Source: Lepisosteus oculatus
Taxonomy: Eukaryota > Chordata > Actinopteri > Semionotiformes > Lepisosteidae
DNA: 64,000 bases
Assembly (NCBI RefSeq): GCF_040954835.1
Contig: NC_090703.1
Coordinates: forward strand, 19,357,444 to 19,421,443
Direction: 5' to 3'
The notes under the pieces: model-generated
What the model saw: only the letters and a program-made list of their open reading frames with translations
Told to the model about the DNA's origin: nothing
Database searches by the model: none
Position numbers and translations under genes: made by a program
Shown: piece after piece, positions 1 through 12,500 of the stretch
How positions within the stretch are numbered: the first letter of the stretch is position 1
Layout of the letters: each line of letters begins with the position of its first letter

Positions 1-542
1 ACAAATTGATTTATAAATGAAAAATCGATAACCTGTCGATTATCGATTCCTGTGCTCTCCAGCACTGGAAATCTAAGTTAGAAACACGTACAATATCATG
101 TAATCTCTGCTGGTCACTGCTGATGCTAATGCCATCTGGCTTACGCTGCTGTCCGGGAGCTTTTCACTGCTCTGTGGTGCAGTTTTCATAATACTTTGAG
201 TAGGCCAACCAAATTTAGAAGCACCTGTACATTGGGGTATTAAGTAATTTGTTTTCATTACGCCTGTAATAATCTTGACTGTGGTGACTAGAATCAGCTT
301 TAATTCAACCGTCCTCTCAAAAATTGTGGCTCCTTCCTGCTGAATCCGCACTTCCCTGATTACACTGCATGTCCACATTGCCTCTGATGACTGCAAATGA
401 GATACATTACAATGGACATGATCTGACATGAAAGCACCAGAAAAAACAACCATGAGACTCCAACCTTTCAAGCACACACCCACACACAAATACAATTGCA
501 GACTCCCCCCCACCACCACCACAAACACAGTTCAGTTCTTAC
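1..542 (-). other. unc79 intron 11 (partial)
   Basis: Non-coding sequence between exon 11 and the left edge. A 151-codon open stretch on the minus strand at 73-528 has no UNC79 similarity and no protein-like pattern, so I treat it as chance. Nothing else recognised. Confidence 0.8.
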
Positions 543-571
543 CTTTTTCTGACAAATAGCCGATATTTCAG
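543..571 (-). CDS. unc79: unc79 coding exon 11 (29-bp microexon)
   Basis: 29 bp between CCCCCACAG and a GTAAGA donor. It encodes AEISAICQKK, matching the UNC79 sequence that follows LLPQ, and ends on a full codon. The next exon, expected to start NCSSHV, must lie beyond the left edge; no match to it was found in bases 1-542. Confidence 0.9.
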
Positions 572-3500
572 CTGTGGGGGCGAAGGTACATAGAATTTCA
601 ACATACACAAGTAGAATTATGTCTGGAGTGGACCTCACTATACAGCTGTAAAAGTTTGGGTTGTGGGTTTGGCTTCCCTGGTAGAAGACAAGCTCTCCTC
701 AACTGCTTATTCTGAATTTAATTTGACATTACAGAATGTCAATTTAAGGCAGAAAACTATGAATTATATTATGAATCAATTTTATAACACTATAAGTCAA
801 AGGTTGGTTAATACTTTTGATAGTCACTGTACTACTCCACTTATTAGAATTATGATGTGTGCATGTGACATGAATTTAGATCAATGTCATGTGAACCTAC
901 AGTCAGTCATTTTATTTACTATGCTTCAAAACACTTTGGTACAGAGAACTGTGCAGATTTCTATAGCTGCTAACAATAAAACAATATACTGTATAACAGA
1001 CTATTGGGCACTAAGGAGAAGAAAATAAAAACTCCCAGTGGGAGAAAATAAACCTCCCGGGGTTCCAGGCCCAGTGGTTGCCCACCTACCCATTAGGCCA
1101 TGGATTTGGGGAATGAATTATGATGGACAGTGAGCAGTTTCTGCAATGTCTGGGGCTGCTATCCTGCCCTCCTGGGTCTGTCATCATTGCCTGTTATCTT
1201 TACATGTCTGTGCCACAAATAATGAAAAACTAAAAACATGAATGTTCTTTAATGTAAGGTCTGACATAATGGGCTTTAAATTTGAATTCTGTATATACTG
1301 ACACCACTGTATTAAAAAATATAGAGACAGAGACAAATAGACATTGATTTTCTGAATATATATGCAGCATATACAACATATTACATAGATATGTATTATA
1401 TCTATTATATAAATATAATAATGATATTATGTATGAGTGGGGAACCCTCTAATTTTACACTGAACAGAAGAAAAAACAGATGATGAAGGTTCCACAGCTG
1501 AAATTCTGCTTTTCATCAAAGAATTAACCTTTATTTGTTCCTTATTCTGTATGTAAATACACTTGGGGGCCTGTGCTCCAAAAGCAATGTGTTCTTTCTT
1601 CTGCTCTTCTTAAATGGATTCCGATTCTCTATAAATAGGGCATCAGGTCCCATCTTCTGTCATCTCTAAGTGAAACAACATGAGAATCTAAGCTCTACTT
1701 GAGGCTGAAAAAGAGCTGCCCCAATTTCAAATGTACAACTCACCTTGTGGCAAGAGAACATCAATGAGCCATTCTGCATGGTCCCTGGAAAAAGAAAAAA
1801 TGAGTACAGAAATAATACAAAAAATGAATGAAGACAATATAAGTAGCTTCTTAATTTACATCTAATTTTAAAGGTGATTCATTGGGAAAATATGTCTTTA
1901 ACTAATAGCACTGCCCTGCCAGTTAAACTGAGCAGGTTTCAGAATAGATCAAATAAATCAGCATGAACTACAAATACAACTACAAAAGTGTGAAGAAATG
2001 ACCAGTATAACCATTTAACCGCAATTGCTTAAAAAAAAAGTTTAAAAGTATTATGCAGAGAATTTGGAGGTACATTTTCAATATACAGTACATAAGATAT
2101 ACAGGACCTTGTAAAATTATTCAGACCCTTCCTATGGTGTCTTATTTTTTGAACTTGCAAAATAATACTGTATATATTGTATATTCATCCTGGTTTACAA
2201 CCAAATCACACAACAGATTAATAATACAGCATTTTTAGAATGCTGTACAGAAATTACTCCCTGTAGGCATAACACCAGGGTAAGTACAAGCCCCTAGTTA
2301 CCACTGCAGTGGACTCAAATACCTCCTGGTGCCGTGAGAACATGTTCAGGTCAGACGTCTGTCCTGCCTGCTCCCACTTAACAAACTAATTACCTCATCA
2401 GAGGCAGATACTTTAATACCTGTCCAGTCCTCTGTCTGGCACTCTGTCATTTGGGTCCTTTCCTTGAGATTCCCTGAGTGCTTCTCTCACAATCCTGTTG
2501 TCTGTGCTAAAGCAGCATTCCACCTGTACAGTATCTCCCTGACCCTTTGGATTCTGATCCACTCATCAAACTGTAGTAACGTTATGTCTTTTGTTGAACC
2601 TATTCTTTACTGAAATTTTTATTTTAAGAATTCAGAATCTGGTATACCTCAGCAGATATTGTACTGTATGAAAATGCCAGAAAACACTTTCAAAATATTT
2701 TTGTCTTGTAATATGAGTACAGGTATATTAATTTTAGCATATGAATTAAAAAAAATATTCATATACTGAAAAACGTATTTTCAACCATTATTAACATGTT
2801 TGAGTGTGATATTATGGTTTGTCTCAAGAACACAAAGAAGAAAGCTACTTTTTGATATGCTTCTTATTTCAAATATGGAATGACAAGAGGTGTCATAGTA
2901 CATGTTTAATGGGAGCCGGTTTACAGTCCCATGTAGTGTGTATTTAGGACCCTATGCAGACAGTAAAATCTGGAATAGACTGGAGAAGGGCAACAGGGAA
3001 ACACGACAGGATCAGGACAGGATAACTGACAGAGGGGCGTGACTGCAGTGTTCCAGTGCTCGGGGGCGTGGCACAGGCGAAGTCCAAAACAATCCAAAAG
3101 GGGAGACCAGGAAGCAGTCCAAAAGTCCATAGGCAGGAGACCCATCCAAAGACAGGAACGGGGACAAGGAATCAGGAACTAGGAAGTTAAAATCATAACA
3201 GATCCGGGTGCTCTGAGCCCGCATGGTCAGAAAGCCAGCGAATAAGACCAGCCCTTGGGCTACCCAAGAGCCCGGGAAATAGGCAAGCCTTCCAATACTG
3301 AGCCCAGATCTTCGGAGGCACGCGGAACAAGGGGCAGGTGAACGTAATAATGAAACTAAAATACAAAAAAGGGGAGGGAGTGCTCTCTAGGGGAGGGATG
3401 ACAATCATGACAACATGTGTGTCAATCACTTTACGTTTGGGAGCAAACTTACTGTAATGTGTGCACACATAAAAGCCACTCGGGTTTGCATATTTTTGTT

Positions 3501-6500
3501 ACAGTGATAGAAGTAGAATTCTCTGGGAAGAATACCTCAACATGAAGTTCCTAGGATATTCAGACTTCAATAATCCAGCATAACTAGACTCAAATTACTG
3601 TTACTGGCCATCAGGAATCTCTCAGCCTTAATGACCCACTTGTCAGGACTGTCAGATTTGGAGGGGCTATATGAGGAATCACTTCTGTGCATCAATTATG
3701 GTTGCTATCACAACTGGGTGCTTCTAGAATGGCAGCATCATGAAACCATGTCACAGGGCATATACTGTACAATTGCATGGTTCTTTGGTAAGCACGCATG
3801 GTCTTCTTCTTGATAAGAGAGCCACAGCAGTAAAGCAAAGTGACTAACAACCAGGAGGTACAACACATATTGTAAAGAAAAATCCATGTCATTTTCAAGA
3901 GATAAGGCCTAAGGGTGGGATTGGCACCACAGTATGAATTTTGCTATTTAAAGACTTACCCTGCAATTCTCTGGCTGCATTCTTCACATATGTACAGTGG
4001 AGGGGGTTTATCTCCTAAAGCCACAGAAAGTGTGGGATCTATGCACATCTGGAACCAATGAAGCAGAGGAAAAGTCAGCAAGCGATTAAGTACATACCAA
4101 ACTGAATTGACAGGCTTTGCACAAACCTGTTCATGATACACAAGATCATGTTCCAGGACAATTTCAAAATGCTTCAGCTCCCTGTCTCTTCTGATGCAAC
4201 TGCAATGTACTGTAGTTTTAATGAGTTTTAATGTAAGTGTGTCAGATCACACGAAGATCATGAACATCAGATAGTGTAATGTATTGGCTGATTGTCATTC
4301 ATTCAGAACTCAACTACCAGCACACTTTAAATACAAAAATCTTAATTTGTAATTGTCACCTCCTGTGCAGTACAGTCTGCTTGCTACAGGAGCCCAGTAA
4401 AAAGGACCTAAACCACACTGTTGTGATGCAAGATCCAAGCTGTCTCTAGAAATTATGCCAGGTTGGAAATTAAGCTTAGCACAAATTTCACAGATGTGGT
4501 GGTAAAACAGAAAGCTAAAATGAGAAGTAATGCATACCTTAACAGCAGGCTTGTTGATTGCATTGTGGCATTCAATGTGTTGGCAGTGAATGGGATTCCA
4601 AGCTACACACAATAGTAGGCAAGGTGAAACAGATATGAGTGTTCATCATGTGCACTAAATTGACAATACAACCTGTTTTTTCATTCATTTTAGTATCATT
4701 CAACCATTTCAGAGATAAACATTCATTGATCTATTAGACATTTCAGAACCATGATTTGTGGTACATTTCAAAAAGAGTCATCTTCACATAGAAATCAAAG
4801 GATAATTTATTGGTTTTTTTTTGTTTTCCATTGAAAACATGTCTTGGATTACAAAAATCAGATCTCAATCACTATTTTGGGTGGTGCTCTGGTTGCTTAC
4901 AGAACTGTTTAAGATGCATGTATTTTCCAAATACAGTTTCTTCCTTATTGAGTTTTCCTCAATAATCCTTAACATTAAGCCACAGTTTCTACAGGTTTCC
5001 CTCAGGGCTGAGCTCTCAGTTCCTTAAATATTGCACTAAAAATAAGCTCCAATAGAATCAATATATTCAATAGATTGTCATCATTTCAGCTGTTGCAAAG
5101 TTACAAATCTAAGCTAAGCCATAAAATGCAATTGTTAAACTGAAATTGTTGAAAGAGGTCAGATTAATCAGATCAGTTCAGAGCGGAATTTTTTTTTGTT
5201 ATATCCTAGCAAGAGCTAGGATATAACAAAAAATAAAAGGAGCTAGAAGACAGATAAGTTCCCCCTGTTTTTTACCAATCATGGCCTCCCAATAATCCCC
5301 ATCTATGAATTGGCTTCATTACTCTGTTCTCCTCCTCACTGATAGCTGATGTGTGGTAAGCATACTGAAACACTTTGGTGATCCAGGTGGGTGCTTCACA
5401 TTGCTGGTAGAGGAAGAGAAGTCCCCATTACCTATAAAGCACTTCGAGTGGAGTGTCCAGAAAAGCACTATATGAGTGTAAGGTTGTTATTATTATTCAT
5501 TATTACATACAATGTACTGTATGTACTTGTACTGTATCTCACCAGATATTTCTTATTATGATTATCATTCACTTTGACTCTCTTTCCCATGCATTATATC
5601 TTGATATCACTGCACCCTTGCTCATAAACCTACCTGTGTACTGCAGTCCTCTGTACTCACTGATTGCTCCAGGTGGCTTCAGGTTTGGCCAATAATGGAA
5701 AAGCATTTGCACTGCTGGAGGCTTGACCTGAGAAGGCCCATAGGATATAACATACAGCAAATCCTACAAAATACAATAGGAGGGTCTGATCAGTATGGAT
5801 GTTTTTTACAAAATACTGGAACAAACTCATCATTCACTATCGTCCTGTTATCACCACAAACATAATCATTTTTTATACTTGTTGGTTACCTTCTCATTGA
5901 AAGACTAATGTACTACAAAACCAGTACTCACATTCTCATTTTGCATGCAGAGTGGAGCTTTTGGAAATCTAAATTTGCATTTTTTCATTTAACAGTTAAT
6001 AGTTAAATTTGTTAATAGTTTACCAGCAGTTTTTTCTTACAGCTTTGTACTACTGTATGCTAAAATCCTTGCATACTGCAACAATATCATGTATTTCTTT
6101 CAAATGCAACCAGTGAAGTATGTCGCTAAATTCAGCATGAAAAAAAGTCATCTTGTGTGCCTCACCTTCCACACTTCCTGCTTATACTTCATAAGGCATT
6201 CTAATAGTTGACAGTGGTACACTGAGAAAAAAAAAAACACGTGAATTAATTAGTCTCATAAAACCATTTTTCATTCAACAGCAAAAATCATGATTTTGTC
6301 TTAGGTCAGATTATTAGTAATCTTTCATACTATATAATATTGAGTCCAACCAATACTTTCAGATACTGGACTAAGAAACAGATGATTTCACTTCCTATCC
6401 ACATAATTATTTCCAAATTGTTTTCAAAATCAGAATTAAAGGGAGCTATTGAATCTCAGATACTGGAGTTGCCCATTTTTAAAGGAGCAAACATTTGAGA

Positions 6501-9500
6501 GGGACAGCAGCCCAGTTCAATTTTACCTCAGTGTCTCTAACTCTAAATCATTCCATGATTTACTAAATTTTAAATAAATGATATTTAGTTCACTCCTCAC
6601 TCTGCATGGGGTGCCCACCTCCTTGTCCTCTGGCCAGGATGTTAGCTCTCATTCAAACAGATTAAGTCATATATTATATGATTAATCTTAAAATTATGAT
6701 TAAAATTAAATTACTGAATACATTTTATTGTTGGGTGTTGTTATTCCCTTTGAAGGTTAGATTATCACCAAACCACAGACAAGACAAAAAATGACTAACT
6801 ATTTTCTCATTTACATTCCAATAAAAATATAAACAATACTATTACAATGCCACTTATGTTTGTTTAACATGCTATGTAGCTCTACAGTTCTAGGATCAGC
6901 TAACTAAGCCTTAGAAAATTCGAAGTGTGCTGAATCACAGTTTCTTTTGTGTGGATAAGATATAGAACCATCTAGATACAGACTTTCCAAAACTCAGCCC
7001 CTCACAGGTTTTCTAGTTTCTTGGTCAGTCCACTCCTTCTCCTTCTGGTGAAGTCACACACAGAGGATCTACCCTCTGTCTCGATGACAAACCAACCAAA
7101 AAGTCTCTGCTCTCTGATTTTTTAATTGTCACCTGACCGTCTTCCAGCACCTGGTCAAATGACTGAGGGCATCAGCTCATTCCCACAGCCTTCTGAGGGA
7201 CAGTATGTTGTCCAGACAAGGTCTGTCATCTTGTCTAAACCTGCTGTGCCTTAACAATATGCTTCTGGAAACTTTTGAAAAACATCCAAGTATGACCCCC
7301 ATATACGAATTTGAATTTCACATCACCATAATAGCAACAATGTATTATCTCCAACACTGATGTCATATAGTAATGGCTCAGTGCCATGTATTTTTCACAT
7401 TTGTGAAATTATCTACCTTTTCTGATTGATATTATTAGGCAACATGCAGAGACACACAATTGCTATGATAGGCTCCACAGTGTACAATACTTAATCTTAA
7501 GAGTACAAGAAGATATTGTTTAACACAACAGCCAACCTTAAATGTAGTGCCTCGTGCATGATATGGCCAGCAGCCATATCACTCTTCAACTCACAACTGG
7601 CAACCCACTGAAGCTAAGCAGGTGTGAGCCTGGTCAGTACCTGGATGGGAGACCTCCTGGGAAAAAGTAAGGTTGCTGCCAGGAGAGGTGTTAGTGGGGC
7701 CAGCAGGAGGCGTTCACCCTGCTGTCCATGTGGGTCCTAATGCCCCAGTATAGTGACGGGGACACTATACTGTAAACTGGCGCCATCCTTCGGATGAGAC
7801 ATAAACCGAGGTCCTGACTCTCTGTGGTCATTAAAAATCCCAGGGCATTGCTCGAAAAGAGTAGGGGTGTAACCGCTGCGTCCTGGCCAAATTTCCCAAT
7901 GGCCCTTACCAATCATGGCTTCCTAATAATCCCCATCTATGAATTGGCTTCATTACTCTGCTCTCCTCCCCTCTGATAGCTGATGTGTGGTGAGCATTCT
8001 GGTGCAAAATGGCTGCCGTCACAACATCCAGGTGGGGGGTGCACATTGGTGGAGGGGAGTCCCCATTACCTGTAAAGCGCCTTGAGTAGACTGTCCAGAA
8101 AAGCGCTATATACAGTGTAAGCAATTATTATTATTATTATTATTATTGTATTATTATTATTGCTTCCAACTTACCAGGGTTTGAGGTGTATTGCATGGCA
8201 ATCATTAACATGGAGGAAGCCGACAGATTAACAAATGCTGGGACTCCTCCCTCTCTTCTAGTGGAGCCCACTGACAAAAGAAATGCAAGGAAGGGGAAAA
8301 TGTTTCAGCTAATAATCCAGAATTTATAGATTTTTAAGCTTTATTGCACAAAAAAACAACTTTTGGCCTAAATACATTTAATCAGGGGCACAAAAACTGA
8401 GTTTACAACAGAGTGGGAAAAAGACATTTGAAAATATGTTTGATGTTCTATAGTTCCTTTATAAAAAAGTCATTATAACTTAATGGAGCTTGACATTTTT
8501 CACAAATTAAAACAAATTATCTATATCACTCTCATCTCTTTAAAAATAATGTTTGGATAGGGAATAACCTTTATTTAATCAACAATTAAGCTGTTTGATT
8601 CGGCGCATTCACATTTTGAGTATATACCTCTGATCACGGGTTCCACTGTTATTTTTATAGTTGTCTGGAGTTGTGCAAAGTGAAATAATGGTCATAGCAG
8701 ACTGCTAAATTTACTGACCAAAGATACTGTAAGTGACTGCAGTCACGTAAGTTAATTCACTTAAGACTTAAGGGTAAACAACAGACTGTATATTGTTCCT
8801 GGTAAAGACCAGCTTCCCACATAAATTACCCACTTAATGCAAGCTTTCCTTGAAGATCAAAGACATCGCTCAGCTTACATTAAAATTATTCTCCATGTTT
8901 ATTCTTCCTAATGTACTTTTCTATGCTTAAATGAATACAGAAATTGAATGAAGTTCAAAGTTGTAGGCCATAACATTTTTGGGGAGAGATCAGGAAGTAA
9001 GACAACATTCCTTTCACTGAAATTCTGAACAAAAGTTCAAGAGAAGGACATCACAAGTAGCTTGTACTCTAACTGACAATGTTTGACTCCACCTGTTATC
9101 CACCTCCACATTTTGTATCGCTCTCCCTTACATAATATTCAAACCTCTCAAATAATGATTTGTTTGAGACTAGTGACTCTAAATCAAAGTGAGTTCCACC
9201 TCATCCAGCTGGTCAGACTCCCAATTAAATACAAATGCATTTACAAACAAAAAGTATTTTATGTCATTACTGATTTTGTGGGATTGTACTAGTCTCTAGA
9301 GCTAATTGCTACACTTGTAATGGACTAGAAAGGAGTCATCTGGCTATTGCTGTAAATGGCAATTCTATCCTATAGGTTTTGTTACTAACAGAAAGCAAAG
9401 TGTTAGACTTACAAATGGCCATCGGCAAAAACGATGTGCTGAGGTATTCAATGATGTCCTTATGCAGAAATGGAGGGAACGTGGCTAATGTGGAAATCAT

Positions 9501-12500
9501 AGTGTAAGGTAAAGTGCTCAGAATATCATCACTGAGAAAAGGCAGGAGACAAGTTGTGGTATAAAATATGGACTGTCCAAGATCTGCAGAGGGAGAAAGT
9601 AAAGGAAGAAAGAAAATAAGTAAGCAAGTGCAGATGTTTTCACATGAATGTGCTAAAAACAAGGACCATTTTCATTGTTAGTGTGTCATCATTTCAATAA
9701 CCCTCATTCAAAACTTTTGGCAGATGTATGATTTATTTTTGGCAAAGGCTGGCAAAATTGACTTTTCAGAATAAATGGACTGTCAATTAATGCTGCTGTA
9801 ACAGGGAGTTGTTAGGTAGATGTGAGTTATAGTGTTAAGAGTCCACAGTAAAGTAACTTTTTAGTAAGAGTTCATTTTTAGGGATTAAGAGAAACACATT
9901 ACCACAATGCTTTTAATTAGTACACTGCAATAACAATACAAGTGTTTACAATAGCTTGTTGGCTCACATCAAATGTACAATGTCCTCAAACTGAGAATTT
10001 ATTTTAAGAAGCTTTTACATCAGTTTGTTTAAGTCTATTAATGATTTGGTAAAAATAAAAAAGTAAAAGTACTTTTAACTCTGTGTTTAGCTGGCAAGTC
10101 ATTAATGTATAAAGGCAGATATATTTAAGTAAAGCATTAATTAATTGATTAATTAATTTTTATGAAGATAAAAAAATAACTTCTATGAGCGTTTCAGAAA
10201 TAATGAAAAAAATTATACAGAAACAAAGCTTTTGGCTAACACATTCAATAATATTGAGAATTGGGTAAAATAACACCTAAAGTATTAAACCTTCTGAAAA
10301 CAATACCACTGTTACAAGCGGAATTGATCAAAAAAAATATAATTACAAAGGTAATTGAAATTAAAGTTAGTGAGGCATTTATTGACTAACATTTCAGGAT
10401 TTATTAACTTCATGTATTGAACATTAGCAGCAGGATATCCAAAAATATTTTAAGTTTTGAGAATCTAAAATAAAAAACTCAATATTTATTACTTGAATAA
10501 CATTCAATTTTCAGTCTTATAACAGGATAAAATCCCACATTCTAATCGTTATGACTATGAACTTCATAACCATTTGGATCTGACAACATCCATAAGCAAA
10601 CAAAAATTTTCTTTTCACTATTTTTTTTCCAAATAACCTTTCAGATTATTGTCTATTCAATTGCTTCTGAAAAAAATGTCATAGATAGGAATCTTGGACA
10701 AAGTACAAGTACTGAAAGAAAAGTGCAGGATAAAGCCAATAAAGTCTGTTTTGTCCCCTAAAGACAAGTGGAAAGACATTTGGTAACAGCTGCTTGACAC
10801 AACCTCGGTTGAAGAGAATAGATCAGAAAAGGCTGTATTGTGGCTTTATTACGAACTGATCAGTAGCAAACAGACTACATTAGAATCTTTGATGAAGACA
10901 TACTGTTCAAGTAAAATGCTGGGCAATGTGCCATGTTTTAATATGGCTTGTCTTTAGCATTAGTGTTGGCCTGTTTTTCTACCAAATTATTCATTTTTTG
11001 TCCTTACTATAGTAACGTTTATTTCACCTCATCTTTGCACCCAGATGACTGTGTTTTTTATGCCTTTTCACTTGGCAGATTAATTCCAAAAGTTCCCTCT
11101 ATCTTAAAACATTTGATTTTTTTTTAAAGTAAGGGTGTCTCAATATTTCCACTGAGAAAATGTTAGCTAAATCACTTTCTAAAGGTCCTATGCAAACTCT
11201 ACAGCGACAAAAAAGTCAGGTAAATGACAGCTCGAAAGGATCACGGGTTGCATAGCGAAGACATCCAAAAACAACTTACCATGCTGACCATGCTGGAGCA
11301 ATGGTACAAGGTCAAGCAAGGTCACCAGCGTCACATAGAGCCCCTGATAGTCCAGAGAGGGGTACTCTGACAACTGTGCGTCACGACTTTGCTGCCCGCG
11401 GTCAGACGGGGATTCACGCAGCACGCTGTAAAGGAGGGAGCGAGTAACTGTAGGGTTGATGGAACTGACTTGTGGTCTTAGAGATGGTGTGAGTGGGAAT
11501 GGCACAGGAAAAAGACACATGGTCATGGGCACTGCCAAATTGGAAGCATCCTGGTTCTCCTTCTTGCCTGTGCGGGATAGAATGCTGTTCCGGGGACAAA
11601 GAAAAAAAGAGACAACAAAGACACAAAGAAACAGCACATTACATTGAAATGACACTACAGACAACGTAATAAAAAACCCAGATAAATCTCACATAGGATG
11701 CAGTGTCTTGACTTGGCTTTGGAAGGCACGCTTTTCTCATTCCAGCATGGAGGGAGATTTTATTTTTTTCCTTTTCTAAATATTTTTATACCCTTTCCAG
11801 CTTAAAAAGCCAGGCATCTACAAAACGTTTGCAATGACCACTGCATCTCATGCGCTATCTGGTGGCAAGGAGCAAAACTATAAAAAAAGGCATGTTTCAG
11901 TGACAACCCCATACTTCACCAGAGGGCAGCTGTTACCCTCCCATTCAAACAGAGCAATGCCCCATGCTTGACGTTTAAAGCGAACTGCAAGCTGATCAAA
12001 TTCGTATTGAAGCAAATCAGTTACATATTGCTCAGGAGCCGATGGTAACTAACAGCTTTTTGTGTACAAGTTAGCGTCCAATCGTTTGGGAACTACAGGG
12101 GTGGCACTATCTGAAACATGCGTCAGCAAGAAATAAACATGTGTGTCAGTTAGGTAAGCCCCCTGAAGCAACACATGTTTATTGCATCAAAAATAATGTC
12201 TGTATGCATAAATTATGATACTGTTTGAGTATCATTCAGAAATAATGAAATCCAACAGGCATATGGATTTAGGTCTAAAAAAATATAACTAAACTACAGT
12301 AGGGAAAAAACTATAAAGAAAAAATAATAGGTTGCTTAAAATTGATGACCAATAGCATTATGCTTGTGAGCTAATGGCAATGGAGGTTTGTGTGTGCTTT
12401 CCCTAGTCTGCAAAATTGGCTTTATTTTCTTTTTGGAAACATAAGCAGTAGTTTAATAAATTTATATTTTTATTTTTTATTTGGGGGGGGGAATCTTATC

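Larger units (their letters stand above)
1785..3959 (-). other. unc79 intron 9
   Basis: 2.2 kb intron. It includes a weak Tc1-like fragment near 2095-2235 and a GC-rich repeat-like block at about 2915-3420, listed separately. The rest is unremarkable AT-rich DNA. Confidence 0.8.

Noticed and set aside
73..528. 151-codon minus-strand ORF as an extra unc79 exon
   Set aside because: It lies where the next exon might be but has no UNC79 similarity and includes simple CA/CCA repeats.
663..1028. 121-codon plus-strand ORF
   Set aside because: AT-rich low-complexity sequence in an intron with no family resemblance.
7565..7680. 5S rRNA gene
   Set aside because: It is fused to a SINE body and tail and diverges from true 5S in its first half; other copies share the same fusion.
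11456..11647. Plus-strand ORF opposite unc79 exon 3
   Set aside because: Antisense shadow of a conserved exon.
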